From NCBI RefSeq assembly GCF_000317225.1, contig NZ_AJLL01000078.1, forward strand, positions 1 to 38,660: a stretch of 38,660 nucleotides of DNA. The letters are read 5' to 3'. This stretch comes from Fischerella thermalis PCC 7521 (lineage in GTDB: Bacteria; Cyanobacteriota; Cyanobacteriia; Cyanobacteriales; Nostocaceae). Positions within the stretch are counted from its first letter, which is position 1. Each line of letters begins with the position of its first letter. Positions 15,533 through 24,212 of the stretch are shown one piece after another. The translations under genes were made by a program, and so were the position numbers. The notes below the pieces were generated by a model. The model made no database searches. It was not told the origin of the DNA and saw only the letters and a program-made list of their open reading frames with translations.

Positions 15533-15810
15533 AACTTTTACTAAATGAGTTGTGCTTGCTTTATCAACACCCGCACTGCATGAGTAAGTTGGGAAGGCTC
15601 TGCAAGTATATTAATTTAACAACTTATCAGAATTAGCTGACACAAAAAATGTCAAATTTAAACTTCTTTGATAATAGTTGATTGTGGTTGCTGGAGAAAC
15701 ACAGCTAATTTGTGTTATGCAAAGGATTGTGGCTCAAATAGATGAAACTGGATTCGAGCATCTGCTTTTGCAAGTCTAGCTGATATGCACTCATCGTATC
15801 TTTACAAATA

Positions 15811-16179
15811 TCACATCTTTCGCATATTTCTAATTTCTGGATTAAAGCCATAGGAAAATTTGGTGCTGTCGTCGTAACAAGCTCCTGTTAAATTTGCTCC
15901 AAATAGTTTGGTATATCGTAGTTTAGCTCCACGTAGATTCGCTTCTATCAACTTTGCACCACTGAGGTTAGCTCTGGTTAAGTTTGCTTTGGCTAGGTTT
16001 GCTCCACCTAAATTAGAACCCCATAGTTTAGCTTTAGCCAGGTTAGCACCACTTAAGTCTGCTGCGTACAAATTGATGCCAACTAGGTTTGCTCCTATCA
16101 ACTTAGCTCCTGCTAAATTGACAGCAGTAAAATCTCTTTCTCCAGCAGCGTAACGCCGTATTAATTCATCGGCATCCAT
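15811..16179 (-). CDS. pentapeptide-repeat protein
   Basis: A 122-residue protein made of about 15 A(D/N)LXX repeats (for example AKLIGANLVGINLYAADLSG), which fold into a right-handed beta-helix. A short N-terminal cap (MDADELIRRYAAGERDF) is typical of cyanobacterial members. No enzyme motif is present, and the role of most such proteins is unknown. The gene's start overlaps the end of the preceding gene (16161-16484) by 19 bases on the same strand, so the two are co-transcribed and probably translationally coupled. Confidence 0.92.
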   Translation of the reverse strand: MDADELIRRYAAGERDFTAVNLAGAKLIGANLVGINLYAADLSGANLAKAKLWGSNLGGANLAKANLTRANLSGAKLIEANLRGAKLRYTKLFGANLTGACYDDSTKFSYGFNPEIRNMRKM

Positions 16180-16484
16180 AATTGTTTCACCTTCATCAGT
16201 AAATCAGAAGTAATTTGTTCCCATTCTTGATCAAGTCCAGCGTGAAATTCCGGCTTACTACTACGTCTATACCAGTAACTGGCATTGCTCAAATCACCTT
16301 CTTTTCTATGCAAGTATGCATGAACCCAAGCACTATCAAGATCATTGGCATTTTGAACGATTTCATGCGCTCTATCCCAATTACCTTTATAGTCAAACCA
16401 CAAAGCTTGTAGGGGTTTTGGTAAGGAATCGGGACATTTTTGCTGTTTTTCTATTAATTGCTTGAATTCTTCTAGCGTCATCAT
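16161..16484 (-). CDS. conserved hypothetical protein (LWFDYKGDW family)
   Basis: A 107-residue helical protein. ALWFDYKGNWDRAHEIVQ and AWVHAYLHRKEGDLSNASYW form two helical hairpins recalling a short tetratricopeptide-like array; similar small proteins are widespread but without a known function. Two adjacent ATGs (16484, 16481) are possible starts. It overlaps the pentapeptide gene by 19 bases. Confidence 0.82.
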   Translation of the reverse strand: MMTLEEFKQLIEKQQKCPDSLPKPLQALWFDYKGNWDRAHEIVQNANDLDSAWVHAYLHRKEGDLSNASYWYRRSSKPEFHAGLDQEWEQITSDLLMKVKQLWMPMN

Positions 16485-16675
16485 TTTTACTCATCCAGTA
16501 TTAAGCTTCTATTTACCACTCTACCAATGAGTTGTGGCGATCGCATGTGAGATATGAATTGGCATTTGGATTAGTACTAGTATAAAAAGGTAGGGAATTC
16601 TTAACAGCGAAACAATGTGTGTTATTCATTCTGTTTAGCCACTTATAAATATCTACCAAAACCTGTCCCTACTAA

Positions 16676-16712
16676 CTACTAACAACCAACAACCACTAAC
16701 CAACAACCAACT
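16676..16712 (+). repeat. ACTAACAACCAACAACCA tandem repeat
   Basis: Heptad-like ACTAACAACCAAC units run directly into the start codon of the next gene at 16713, occupying the place where a ribosome-binding site would be. Confidence 0.75.
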
Positions 16713-17180
16713 ATGAATGATTGGCTGAGTCAGAACCGTTCTGTTTTTCAACTAGCACAAATTATTGCTTGGGCAGCTAATCACCCAATTATCAGTTTCA
16801 TCATTCTATTATTTGTCCTAGCTATACTTGCCAGTATTATGCAAGCAATTGGGCGTTTGGTTGAAGTAGTTAGTAAATCTATATTACAAGTTCCTTTGAA
16901 GTTAATTTTAGCTGTTGTTAAGTTTAGTTTTTTATCACTTAATCAAATTGGTGGTGTGGCAATCAAAAAGTTAACTAATTCTCAGAAATACAACCATGAT
17001 TTACCTGTTTTACCAGCAGCAAACTCTCAATTGATGCAGCTTAAAAAGCAACAAAGATTAGAAGAGATTTGCCAACGGCTAGCTGAAATTCACAAGGAAC
17101 AACAGGAACTTTTGCAAGAAGCCACAGAACTTTTAGCTAAATCGGAGATTGCAAGCGAACAGGAGATAATTGGCAAATAA
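16713..17180 (+). CDS. membrane protein with C-terminal coiled coil, unknown function
   Basis: A 155-residue protein. Residues about 24-46 (HPIISFIILLFVLAILASIM) form a strong transmembrane helix, a second weaker hydrophobic stretch follows at about 58-80, and residues about 105-150 are heptad-patterned and charged (LKKQQRLEEICQRLAEIHKE), so likely a coiled coil in the cytoplasm. I do not recognise the family. The last 44 bases overlap the 3' end of the convergent FAD oxidoreductase gene. Confidence 0.75.
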   Translation: MNDWLSQNRSVFQLAQIIAWAANHPIISFIILLFVLAILASIMQAIGRLVEVVSKSILQVPLKLILAVVKFSFLSLNQIGGVAIKKLTNSQKYNHDLPVLPAANSQLMQLKKQQRLEEICQRLAEIHKEQQELLQEATELLAKSEIASEQEIIGK

Positions 17181-18309
17181 TTTCGTCTTCTTTGCCACTT
17201 AAATAATTCCTAAAGCGTTGAGCTAAAGGTGGGACAATTACTAAGGGGTTGCTAAATCCAGAAAATATGTAGATTCCATGATATTCGGGAATAGCACCGA
17301 TTACCGGAAGGCGATCGCTACTAAATGCCACTAAACAATGATGCCAAGTTCCTGGTAAACTAGACAATACTGGTAATATTTCTCCTATACTCCGCCTCAG
17401 CCAGCTTTCACTTATTTTTCCATCTATCTCAGCATTTGGCTCGGTGAGAACACGGCTAATTTGACCCAAGCGTATACTACGATCTTGAAACTGAATTGCA
17501 CCCGCATCTAAAATTGGTGGTGCTGGTTCATTTCCGGGTTCATTCCATAGTTCATCAACTCTGCTAGACTCTGCTTCCAATTGAAAGCGTTGTAGATGAG
17601 CCGGCATTACTAAGGTACGCAATTGCACTTCTACGGGTGGAGTTTGGATCATCTCTGCATGGGTGAAATACAAACGTATGGGAATACCGGATGCTTTTAG
17701 TAATTGTCGAGAAAATCCGCCAGCACAGACGACAACGTTAGCGCTGTGATAGGTTTTTGTAGTTGTTTTTATAGTAGGTGAAGCATGGTTTGAGGTGAAG
17801 TTCTGTACTTGGGTAATTTCCATTTCACCTCCAAGCCGCAGAAACGCTTGAATGTAAGCTTGTGCTGTTTTTTCTGGGTTAATATGACCGTGTTTGACAG
17901 TTAAAGCACCTGCGATCGCTTTTTTATTTAATAATGGTTCCATCTCCCATGCTTGATCAACACTAAGTAACTTGGGAGGAATCGCAAAATGACTATAGGA
18001 CGCCGCAGCTACTTCTGGATCGCTATCATTAGCGATGGTTAATAATAAATCCAACTCCCGAAATTCAATATCAGTGTCTAACTCTTGCGCCAGAATGCGA
18101 TAACGTGCTATTCCCTCATCACACAACTGACGCGTGAGGGGAGTTGTACCAGACCAAAAAGCTAAACCACCATAACTATAGCGAGTGGCATTGCCTAAGG
18201 TAGCATCTTGTTCTAACAAAAGTACTGAAAAGCCTGTTCTGACTAGTTCATAGGCAAGTGCAGCACCCGTAAAACCCGCACCAATCACAATCCAATCGTA
18301 GGTTTTCAT
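17137..18309 (-). CDS. FAD-dependent amino-acid-oxidase-like (DAO family) oxidoreductase
   Basis: A 390-residue flavoprotein of the DAO/glycine-oxidase/sarcosine-oxidase group. The dinucleotide-binding motif GAGFTG is at residues 10-15, followed by an acidic strand end (LLLEQD). The C-terminal SSDRLPVIGAIPEYHGIYIF matches the second FAD-contact strand of the family. The enzyme likely oxidises the C-N bond of a secondary or primary amine, but the substrate is unknown. It stands alone; its 3' end overlaps the convergent gene by 44 bases. Confidence 0.88.
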   Translation of the reverse strand: MKTYDWIVIGAGFTGAALAYELVRTGFSVLLLEQDATLGNATRYSYGGLAFWSGTTPLTRQLCDEGIARYRILAQELDTDIEFRELDLLLTIANDSDPEVAAASYSHFAIPPKLLSVDQAWEMEPLLNKKAIAGALTVKHGHINPEKTAQAYIQAFLRLGGEMEITQVQNFTSNHASPTIKTTTKTYHSANVVVCAGGFSRQLLKASGIPIRLYFTHAEMIQTPPVEVQLRTLVMPAHLQRFQLEAESSRVDELWNEPGNEPAPPILDAGAIQFQDRSIRLGQISRVLTEPNAEIDGKISESWLRRSIGEILPVLSSLPGTWHHCLVAFSSDRLPVIGAIPEYHGIYIFSGFSNPLVIVPPLAQRFRNYLSGKEDEIICQLSPVRLQSPI

Positions 18310-18434
18310 CGTTTCGTTACAACTAAAGATGACTTAATCCAAGGATAAGCCGACTTTAGTCAACTTAAGTTATTGGCCCCAAATTTATTTAAGGGCGAGA
18401 TGTTAAGTGCGCCCTTGAGATTATAGGAAAAAAA

Positions 18435-18465
18435 CGAACACAGATGTACACAGATGCACACCGAT
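18435..18465 (+). repeat. 31-bp element, single arm
   Basis: CGAACACAGATGTACACAGA followed by TGCACACCGAT is a near-match of the left arm of the inverted repeat at 21311-21377. It lies in the 196-bp gap between two minus-strand genes. Confidence 0.7.
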
Positions 18466-18505
18466 AAAGTTGTAATTGATCTAAACGAGAAGGTCTATAT
18501 ATTTT

Positions 18506-19408
18506 TTATTTCATAATATTTACTGGCTTATTTCCCCTACGTTTTGCTTTCAGAGCAATGGCAGCTAAGATAAAAAATAAAGTTGAACCCAAATAGGTTG
18601 AAGGTTCAGGTGCTGCTACTTTTACTTGGCTTTTTCTTACTGCTACTAAAGTGAGATTTGTTTTATTCTCAAAAGAGCGTTTATAAGAGCCATTAATAAT
18701 AGCTCTAGCTAGTTCTTCGTTTCCCACAAAATCAGATTCTTGAAATTCATTCAAAAAGCTAATATTTTGGCTGTTTTGATATGCGAGAAAATCATCATTT
18801 CCAGCAGTATTGACATTGCCAGTGAGTAAAAAGTAATCTAAAGGACTTATGCCAATGCTTTGATTGCCAGAGATCACAGCAGCAATCAAATCTGAGATAT
18901 TTGCTGGGTCAATATCACTCGTATCAAATAACAAAAATGAAATATCTCCAATTGATCTGGCATTTTCTGTTAGGGGGTCATCTATTGATGTTCCTAAATT
19001 TAAATAAGCTGTGAAATCAAAAGAAAACAACTCTCCAGCATCAATGTCAAAATTACCAACAATTTTTCCCAGAGTATCTGCTGTTCCTAAATAACTTGTA
19101 CCTTGACCACTAGCGAGACTCAAACCCACTTTAGTGTATGCTTGTGGCGGAGTAAACGTGAAATCTGTTTGTACTTGTTGATTGAGAGTTAATACTGTTG
19201 CATCTTCACTAAAAGTAGAGGCATTGGTGTTAGCCTGATTTTGTCTGTCAATGATTCCAAAACTTTCACTAAAGTTGGTAAAACTTAATCCTTCTTGGGC
19301 AAAAGCCAGAGTAGCTGCTTGGCTGGGTGGGGTTGCTAAGATAGAACTAGCTATCATTGGAGTAATTACCATTAAACATTGCTTAGCAAATCCCAGATAT
19401 CGCTTCAT
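18506..19408 (-). CDS. PEP-CTERM sorting-domain protein
   Basis: A 300-residue exported protein. The N-terminal signal peptide (MKRYLGFAKQCLMVITPMIA, cleavage after SQA) and the C-terminal tripartite PEP-CTERM signal (PEPSTYLGS, a hydrophobic helix TLFFILAAIALKA, then KRRGNK) are both present. In other bacteria an exosortase processes such proteins and places them in the extracellular matrix. The mature part is low in cysteine and Asn/Asp/Ser-rich, without an enzyme motif. GAGG precedes the ATG at 19408. No exosortase gene is in the window. Confidence 0.9.
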   Translation of the reverse strand: MKRYLGFAKQCLMVITPMIASSILATPPSQAATLAFAQEGLSFTNFSESFGIIDRQNQANTNASTFSEDATVLTLNQQVQTDFTFTPPQAYTKVGLSLASGQGTSYLGTADTLGKIVGNFDIDAGELFSFDFTAYLNLGTSIDDPLTENARSIGDISFLLFDTSDIDPANISDLIAAVISGNQSIGISPLDYFLLTGNVNTAGNDDFLAYQNSQNISFLNEFQESDFVGNEELARAIINGSYKRSFENKTNLTLVAVRKSQVKVAAPEPSTYLGSTLFFILAAIALKAKRRGNKPVNIMK

Positions 19409-19936
19409 ATTTTCCTCTTTAATTCCTTTTGGAATCTTAGTTAATTTTCCTGAATTTTTGAGTAATAACCAATACTACTACGTGCAATGGTTTAATTTCG
19501 CAAATTCTCAAAATCCTTTGGTGACTTTTACTTTTTAAGTAAAAATTAATGCTTGTTTATGTAGATTTGTCGTGTAAGTATAGTAACTCAACAGACAAGT
19601 GATAATACGTAATTTAATGTGAATTTTCAACCAAAAAACGCAACAAAATTGTAAATTTTAGGTAAATACAGCTGCAATCTGAGTTTATTTCGTCTAGTAA
19701 ACCTGTAGTTGCTCGCGGCTTGGCTTCTCGAGAGATAAAGGTAGGAAAATTCTTTGTGTCTTGGAGTCTTAGTGGTTGAAATTTTTCACCACAAAGACAC
19801 AAAGGCACTAAGTATTTACTCTTAAGTTAGGCAAAATTTATGTGCGATCGCAATTTGAGAAATTAAGCCAATAGTCAGATCCATCCAGCTTTCGGCAACC
19901 TATAATCTACAAAAGTGGAAACCGAGAGATGAAACT
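19409..19936. other. 528-bp intergenic region
   Basis: A divergent region between the PEP-CTERM gene and the unknown gene at 19937. It holds one inverted repeat (19752-19812, listed separately) and otherwise AT-rich sequence without a convincing frame. Promoters for both flanking genes must lie here. Confidence 0.5.
19752..19812. repeat. 24-bp inverted repeat, CTTTGTGTCTTGG family, second copy
   Basis: Arms at 19752-19775 and 19789-19812 match at 19 of 24 positions in inverted orientation around a 13-bp spacer. The arms are related to those at 6857-6924, showing a family of elements with changed but co-varying sequence. Confidence 0.7.
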
Positions 19937-21271
19937 GTGGATGCACTATTAGAGCGATCGCACCAACTCAAGCAAGCGTTAATTGATTTTATTTTGGATG
20001 CAGACGATGAACTAGCACAAGCGTTGGAAAGTTATGCAGCAAAGCAGTTGCGTCGTGGTTCTGGTGATATTATCCAACAAGAGTTATCAATAGACAGTTT
20101 TGCCATAGAAGGTAAAGTGGGGGACAATTCACCGCTGGATCTGTTTATACAATCTCATCCGGAATTATCGGAAAGCGATCGCCAATTGCTCGATAGTTGG
20201 CATCGTAGTTTTATGGGTTTATTTGCGATCGTTAAAGTATTGGATGATGGCTTTGAGTTGATGAACTGGCTGACAGCTAAAAACTACATTGTAAAATTCA
20301 ATAATGCTAAAACACAACGGGAAATGTCGCGGTTAAAAGAAGGAGAGATTTTGCTGACTCGTATTTCTCCTGTCACAGAATCCTACTGGACATTTTCTGG
20401 GCCCTATACACAAATGGGGAAATTAGGTAAACCAAAGTTAGCGGTGACTATTGGTAATTTTAAAGAAAATTACAAAAACCATCTTTACAGTGATGCACCC
20501 GATTTATTAGAAGAAGCTTGGCAGTCGGTAGTAAGATATCATGAACAATTTGTTGAGTTTTTTGGTAGTGATGAAGTCACAATGCCAGGCTACCAACTCA
20601 ACAAAAAAATCGCTGAACTCCAGGGAATAAATACAGAAAAAAGTTTAGCCGCAGCAGGAATTGATTCCTCAAAATCTCTTGCAGAAATTGCTCAAGAAGC
20701 AGGGGTTGATGAAGAGGAAATTGAAACCGCAGCAGCAGATTTGGGTGCTGACTCGAAAGTAGTATCACAATTGTTGAAGAGCAAAACTACCACAGCCAAA
20801 ATGGTAGCATCAAAGGTAGAGTTGCCTGCTGAACTCAAAAAAGCAGAAGCAGTGACAGCTTTTTCTCATCCCCGTTGGGGACAGATGTTTTTACCAACCT
20901 ACACTAAAATCAAGACTATTTTAGTGGCAGAAGATTGGCAGAGTATTGAAGGAGCCGAAAAGCTAATTCTCCACTATTTAGAGAGTAAAAATATCAATGC
21001 TTTTATCTGGTATCGCCTAGCAGCAGAGTATCCAAATTCATTAGAAAAAATATTGCAAACAGTCCTACAGCGTCCAGACTTTAATTTGAAAAATGACTTA
21101 GATGCACTTTTGCAAGAATACGATAAACCTCTAGAACCAGAATTACCAGAAATAGCTAGCGTACCTGTACATCTACATAATTTATTCCAAGAGGCTTTAG
21201 GAGAAGTCCATAAATCTAAACCTAAAAGCAAGGGACAAAAGAAAGCAGCAAAAGGCTTTCAAACACTGTAA
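19937..21271 (+). CDS. conserved hypothetical protein, 444 residues
   Basis: I do not recognise this family. It starts at GTG 19937 after a GAGAG sequence. The protein is soluble and largely helical, without signal peptide or membrane helix. The N-terminal half (about 1-215) looks like one domain with WTFSGPYTQMGKLGKPKLAV as its most distinctive stretch. Residues about 220-290 have short helix-turn elements rich in Ala/Glu (SLAEIAQEAGVDEEEIETAA) that recall small helical repeats. The C-terminal third is again helical, ending in a Lys-rich tail (KSKPKSKGQKKAAKG) that could bind nucleic acid. HIP1 sites inside the gene indicate long residence in a cyanobacterial genome. Confidence 0.75.
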   Translation: MDALLERSHQLKQALIDFILDADDELAQALESYAAKQLRRGSGDIIQQELSIDSFAIEGKVGDNSPLDLFIQSHPELSESDRQLLDSWHRSFMGLFAIVKVLDDGFELMNWLTAKNYIVKFNNAKTQREMSRLKEGEILLTRISPVTESYWTFSGPYTQMGKLGKPKLAVTIGNFKENYKNHLYSDAPDLLEEAWQSVVRYHEQFVEFFGSDEVTMPGYQLNKKIAELQGINTEKSLAAAGIDSSKSLAEIAQEAGVDEEEIETAAADLGADSKVVSQLLKSKTTTAKMVASKVELPAELKKAEAVTAFSHPRWGQMFLPTYTKIKTILVAEDWQSIEGAEKLILHYLESKNINAFIWYRLAAEYPNSLEKILQTVLQRPDFNLKNDLDALLQEYDKPLEPELPEIASVPVHLHNLFQEALGEVHKSKPKSKGQKKAAKGFQTL

Positions 21272-21310
21272 GGATTAAACCTACGACGACAAAAATTAGG
21301 TTTAAAATAT

Positions 21311-21377
21311 CGAACACAGATAAACACAGATACACACCGATAATCTATCCGTGTGCATCGGTGTGCATCGGTGTTCG
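21311..21377. repeat. 31-bp inverted repeat, CGAACACAGAT family
   Basis: The left arm 21311-21341 and right arm 21347-21377 are inverted copies matching at about 25 of 31 positions with a 5-bp centre, forming a long hairpin. A single related arm lies at 18435-18465. It sits just after the 19937-21271 gene and may act as its terminator. Confidence 0.75.
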
Positions 21378-21461
21378 ATTTCTAAAATTATGATCTAATC
21401 CTTTTGTCTATAAATTTTAGTTTCTGTTAGGAAATAAAGCCTCAAACCTGGATTAAATCAA

Positions 21462-21936
21462 AGTCTCAGAATTTGGGTGAGATTATTTTTTTCCGAGAGT
21501 GACAAAACAGGGTTATTGTCGATGACACCTAAAGAATATCAATTACTAGAGCTATTTCTCCGTAATAATGGACACGTTCTCAGTCGTCATCAAATTATTG
21601 AACACCTGTGGTCATCTATTGATCCACCTGGACAAGATACAGTCAAAGTACATATTCAGGGTAAAAATCGTGAAATCGGATGATTTTGTAGTGATTGAAG
21701 TGGCGGATACTGGTATTGGGATTGCACCTGAACATTTATCCTCAGTTTTTAATCGCTTTTGGCGAGCTGAAAAAGCTCGTTCTTGTCGTCAAGGTGGTTC
21801 GGGTTTAGGTTTAGCTATTGTCCAAGCTATTACTCATGCTCATGGTGGTGAGATTTCTGTGACGAGTAAACTCGGCGCCGGAAGTTGTTTTCGAGTGAAG
21901 TTACCAGTATTTGAGGGGAGTTTTAAAGATAGTTAA
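21462..21936 (+). pseudogene. fused remnant of a two-component system (regulator C-terminus + kinase C-terminus)
   Basis: The first part, to about 21660, encodes the winged-helix DNA-binding domain of an OmpR-type response regulator (MTPKEYQLLELFLRNNGHVL, SRHQIIEHLWSS, DTVKVHI). From about 21670 a different frame encodes the ATPase end of a histidine kinase (IEVADTGIGIAPEHLSSVF, then GGSGLGLAIVQAI, AHGGEISV). The receiver domain, the linker, the kinase dimerisation domain and the N box are absent. A single deletion joining an adjacent regulator/kinase pair explains this. The regulator resembles RppA/NrsR-like proteins. Neither part can work as a two-component protein. Confidence 0.75.
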
Positions 21937-21951
21937 TTTTAATGGCGTTCA

Positions 21952-22269
21952 TTACAGTTGTTCTAAGGTGTCACGCACCTCAACTAAGTGATTGTTAAAC
22001 ACCTCTAAAGCCGCATCTAGAATTTGAAAAATAGCTGGGTCACGAATTGAGTAAAAGACGTAGTTTCCCTGCTTACGGCTCGTAACTAAATTACGACTCC
22101 GTAGTACCGCCAATTGCTGAGACACCGAAGACGCTTCCAACTCTAACCATTCAGCAATGTCATTAACACTCTTTTCTCCCGTTCGCAGTGTGTCTAGAAT
22201 CTGAATCCGCACTGGATTGGATAATACCTTGAAAAGATCAGCTTTAAAATAACTTGGCTTAAATACCAT
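21952..22269 (-). CDS. ArsR/SmtB-family transcriptional repressor (paralogue 1)
   Basis: A 105-residue winged-helix protein: FKVLSNPVRIQILDTLRTGE, NDIAEWLELEASSVSQQLAV, then the wing NLVTSRKQGNYVFYSI and a C-terminal dimer helix. There is no Cys-x-Cys metal site, so an ArsR-type metal ligand cannot be assigned and a non-metal effector is possible. It is about 75 percent identical (my estimate by eye) to the gene at 23753, which lies in the opposite direction. The two share a 44-base upstream sequence with equal spacing. It is convergent with the two-component remnant. Confidence 0.9.
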   Translation of the reverse strand: MVFKPSYFKADLFKVLSNPVRIQILDTLRTGEKSVNDIAEWLELEASSVSQQLAVLRSRNLVTSRKQGNYVFYSIRDPAIFQILDAALEVFNNHLVEVRDTLEQL

Positions 22270-22313
22270 CTAAGTATTTTTCTATCTTCAAACCTTTTCA
22301 GTTACTTTAACAC
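22270..22313 (-). promoter_or_regulatory. conserved 44-base leader of ArsR paralogue 1
   Basis: Reading on the minus strand, GTGTTAAA, then TTTGAAGATAGA, then ATG occur at the same spacing as before the other ArsR gene (23709-23752). The matching blocks suggest a shared promoter or auto-regulatory operator. Confidence 0.55.
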
Positions 22314-22401
22314 TTATATCATACTTCAGTAAATGACACTCTGATTCAAATACCACACCCATAGGGGGAAGGAATACAACTACTACACTATTTAAACACG
22401 T

Positions 22402-23280
22402 TTATAGATCCCTTGATAAACTATTTGAATTTTGGAAGCTATCTTTATTTAGGATACGTTGAGATGTGGTTATTTGTAGTTGCTTTCCCGGAGGCTTAGA
22501 AATTGTGATAGTTCCATGATCACGGTTAGTTAGTAATTTTTGATTGCCGCCGAATACTTTTAAGCCTTTAGCATGACTTATATACTTACTTTCAATTTCT
22601 GGTTGAATAGGCTGATTAAATTTATTATAAATAATAACTAACTCAGGTTGAAAGTAATCAAAAATGTCCTGGCAATAACCATTTTCTTGTCCATGATTAG
22701 ATGCTACGAAAAAATTTACTTGCTTTAAATGTTCTCGAAATGAAGAATTATCTAGAAGAGAATACCAACCTTTCCATGTTAAATTACCAGGAAAAATTAT
22801 GCCGATATCAAAGTAATAGATAAAAGTGACTAGACTTAAATTATTATAATCTAAAAAATCAGGGTAACTATTGGAGAAAAAAGTGAAGCTGATGTTATCA
22901 AATCTACGATTAAAAATCTTAGCTCTATAAGAATCAGTTATTAGGCTTAAAAGATTAATTATCTATGTTTTCGCTTGGTTGCGAATACTTATCTCCGGCA
23001 GATTCTTGGCATTTATTGAAGGATTTTTAATCAAAAACTTTGTAGGAAATTGACTTTGAAAATCCTCGCCCATGAGGTAAGGCAAATCAGCTAAATTTTC
23101 GTCACTGAGATGAGAAATAATTAAGTGTTATAGCCCAAATAAGCTACTATTCATAATATAGTTGGTTGGGCAAAATCCTGTTCGCTCATTGTAGCCGCAG
23201 TCAAGCAGTGTTGCATGATTATTATCAGAGATAATTAATGCACAAAAACCATAGTCTACATCAAAAATTTTGATTTCCAT
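22402..23280 (-). pseudogene. metallo-beta-lactamase-fold protein with two in-frame stops
   Basis: From ATG 23280 one frame runs to TAA 22404-22402, interrupted by TAA at codon 51 (23130-23128) and TAG at codon 106 (22965-22963). The rest is intact over 290 codons: IFDVDYGFCALIISDNNHA, LLDCGYNERT, HLIISHLSDENLADLPYL, and a C-terminal FFVASNHGQENGYCQDIF. This is the fold of ComEC-like metallo-beta-lactamase proteins, but the HxHxDH site is not fully matched (SHLSDEN). The start is 20 bases after the GIRPI gene, so the two formed an operon. It is probably inactivated; two sequencing errors seem unlikely. Confidence 0.75.
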
Positions 23281-23299
23281 TTACTCATAGGAAGTTTAG

Positions 23300-23701
23300 C
23301 TAATATACGCGGTAATTTTTTCCTGAAAGTCGCTTAGAAGTGATTGGACGAATCCCACACTCGTTAATGCTGTCAACAATATCTATTGTATGAGTGCCAA
23401 TAGGACGGATACCCATGACATCCATTGTCTTGGCGATTTTGAGGTTGCTAGCGCCAATGGGACGTATCCCTGCACAGGAAAATGTTTTAACAATTTCTAT
23501 ATCTTTGATAATCGGACTAACTTCAGAAATGGCTGGTGTTTGCTGAACTTCCAGCTGGTTTGACGATTCTACTGATATTGGCATGATACCGATATTTGCG
23601 CGATCGCGAAGCTCTCCGTAGGAATCGCTTTTGTTCTCTTTTAGTTCCACTGTTGTTCCCTGCGAGAGTAACCCGAAAAGATATCTAACTTGCTCAACCA
23701 T
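23300..23701 (-). CDS. GIRPI 19-residue-repeat protein, unknown function
   Basis: A 133-residue protein. Three consecutive 19-residue units begin IEIVKTFSCAGIRPIGASN, LKIAKTMDVMGIRPIGTHT and IDIVDSINECGIRPITSKR, with GIRPI at residues 78-82, 97-101 and 116-120. An earlier GIMPI at 38-42 is an outlying relative. The alternating hydrophobic pattern would suit stacked beta hairpins. The N-terminal helix (MVEQVRYLFGLLSQG) could dimerise. I do not recognise the family. It is divergent from ArsR paralogue 2 with a 51-base gap, so that repressor probably controls both, and it is followed by the metallo-beta-lactamase-like pseudogene. Confidence 0.75.
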   Translation of the reverse strand: MVEQVRYLFGLLSQGTTVELKENKSDSYGELRDRANIGIMPISVESSNQLEVQQTPAISEVSPIIKDIEIVKTFSCAGIRPIGASNLKIAKTMDVMGIRPIGTHTIDIVDSINECGIRPITSKRLSGKNYRVY

Positions 23702-23708
23702 AGCATAG

Positions 23709-23752
23709 GTGTTAAACTATATGCAAGACTTTGAAGATAGAGAGATATCAAG
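23709..23752 (+). promoter_or_regulatory. conserved 44-base leader of ArsR paralogue 2
   Basis: GTGTTAAA and TTTGAAGATAGA lie at the same distances from the start codon as before ArsR paralogue 1 (22313-22270). The stretch fills most of the divergent gap to the GIRPI gene, so a protein bound here could control both directions. Confidence 0.55.
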
Positions 23753-24073
23753 ATGCTCCTTGAGCCTAGTTACTTTAAGGCAGACTTTTTCAAGATTTTG
23801 TCCAACCCTGTGCGGATTCAAATCTTGGATACTCTGCGCCAGGGTGAACAAAACGTGAATTACATTGCCCAGTGGCTAGAAATAGATGCTTCATCAATAT
23901 CTCAGCAGTTGGGAGTGCTACGTCGCCTCAATCTGGTAACGAGTCGCAAACAAGGTAATTACGTCTTTTACTCAATTCGTGACCCAGCTATTTTCAGGGT
24001 GCTGGATGCAGCACTAGAGGTGTTTAACAACCATCTTGTTGAGGTGCGTGAAGCCTTGGAAAAGATGAAATAA
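23753..24073 (+). CDS. ArsR/SmtB-family transcriptional repressor (paralogue 2)
   Basis: A 106-residue winged-helix repressor with the same layout as the gene at 21952: FFKILSNPVRIQILDTLRQG, IAQWLEIDASSISQQLGV, RKQGNYVFYSIRD and a C-terminal dimer helix. There is no obvious metal-binding cysteine pair. It lies 139 bases upstream of the SulP transporter gene in the same direction and divergent from the GIRPI gene. The arrangement suggests it represses the transporter. An ATTAC-containing palindrome (24134-24147) in the gap is a possible operator but also a common cyanobacterial repeat. Confidence 0.9.
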   Translation: MLLEPSYFKADFFKILSNPVRIQILDTLRQGEQNVNYIAQWLEIDASSISQQLGVLRRLNLVTSRKQGNYVFYSIRDPAIFRVLDAALEVFNNHLVEVREALEKMK

Positions 24074-24212
24074 CACCAATTCTCCAAAATTCAGCAACAG
24101 ATTCAAGCCTAAAAACCTAGATTGTGTGCGAATTTCGTAATTACGAATTACGGATTGGTGTAACACCTATGTGTGCATCCATAAATTCTATACAAGAGTT
24201 GAAAATGACAAT

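Noticed and set aside
24134-24147. TTCGTAATTACGAA palindrome as an ArsR operator before SulP
   Set aside because: Perfect palindrome, but AATTACGAATTACG-type sequences are common dispersed repeats in Nostoc-type genomes, and the ArsR leaders share different blocks.
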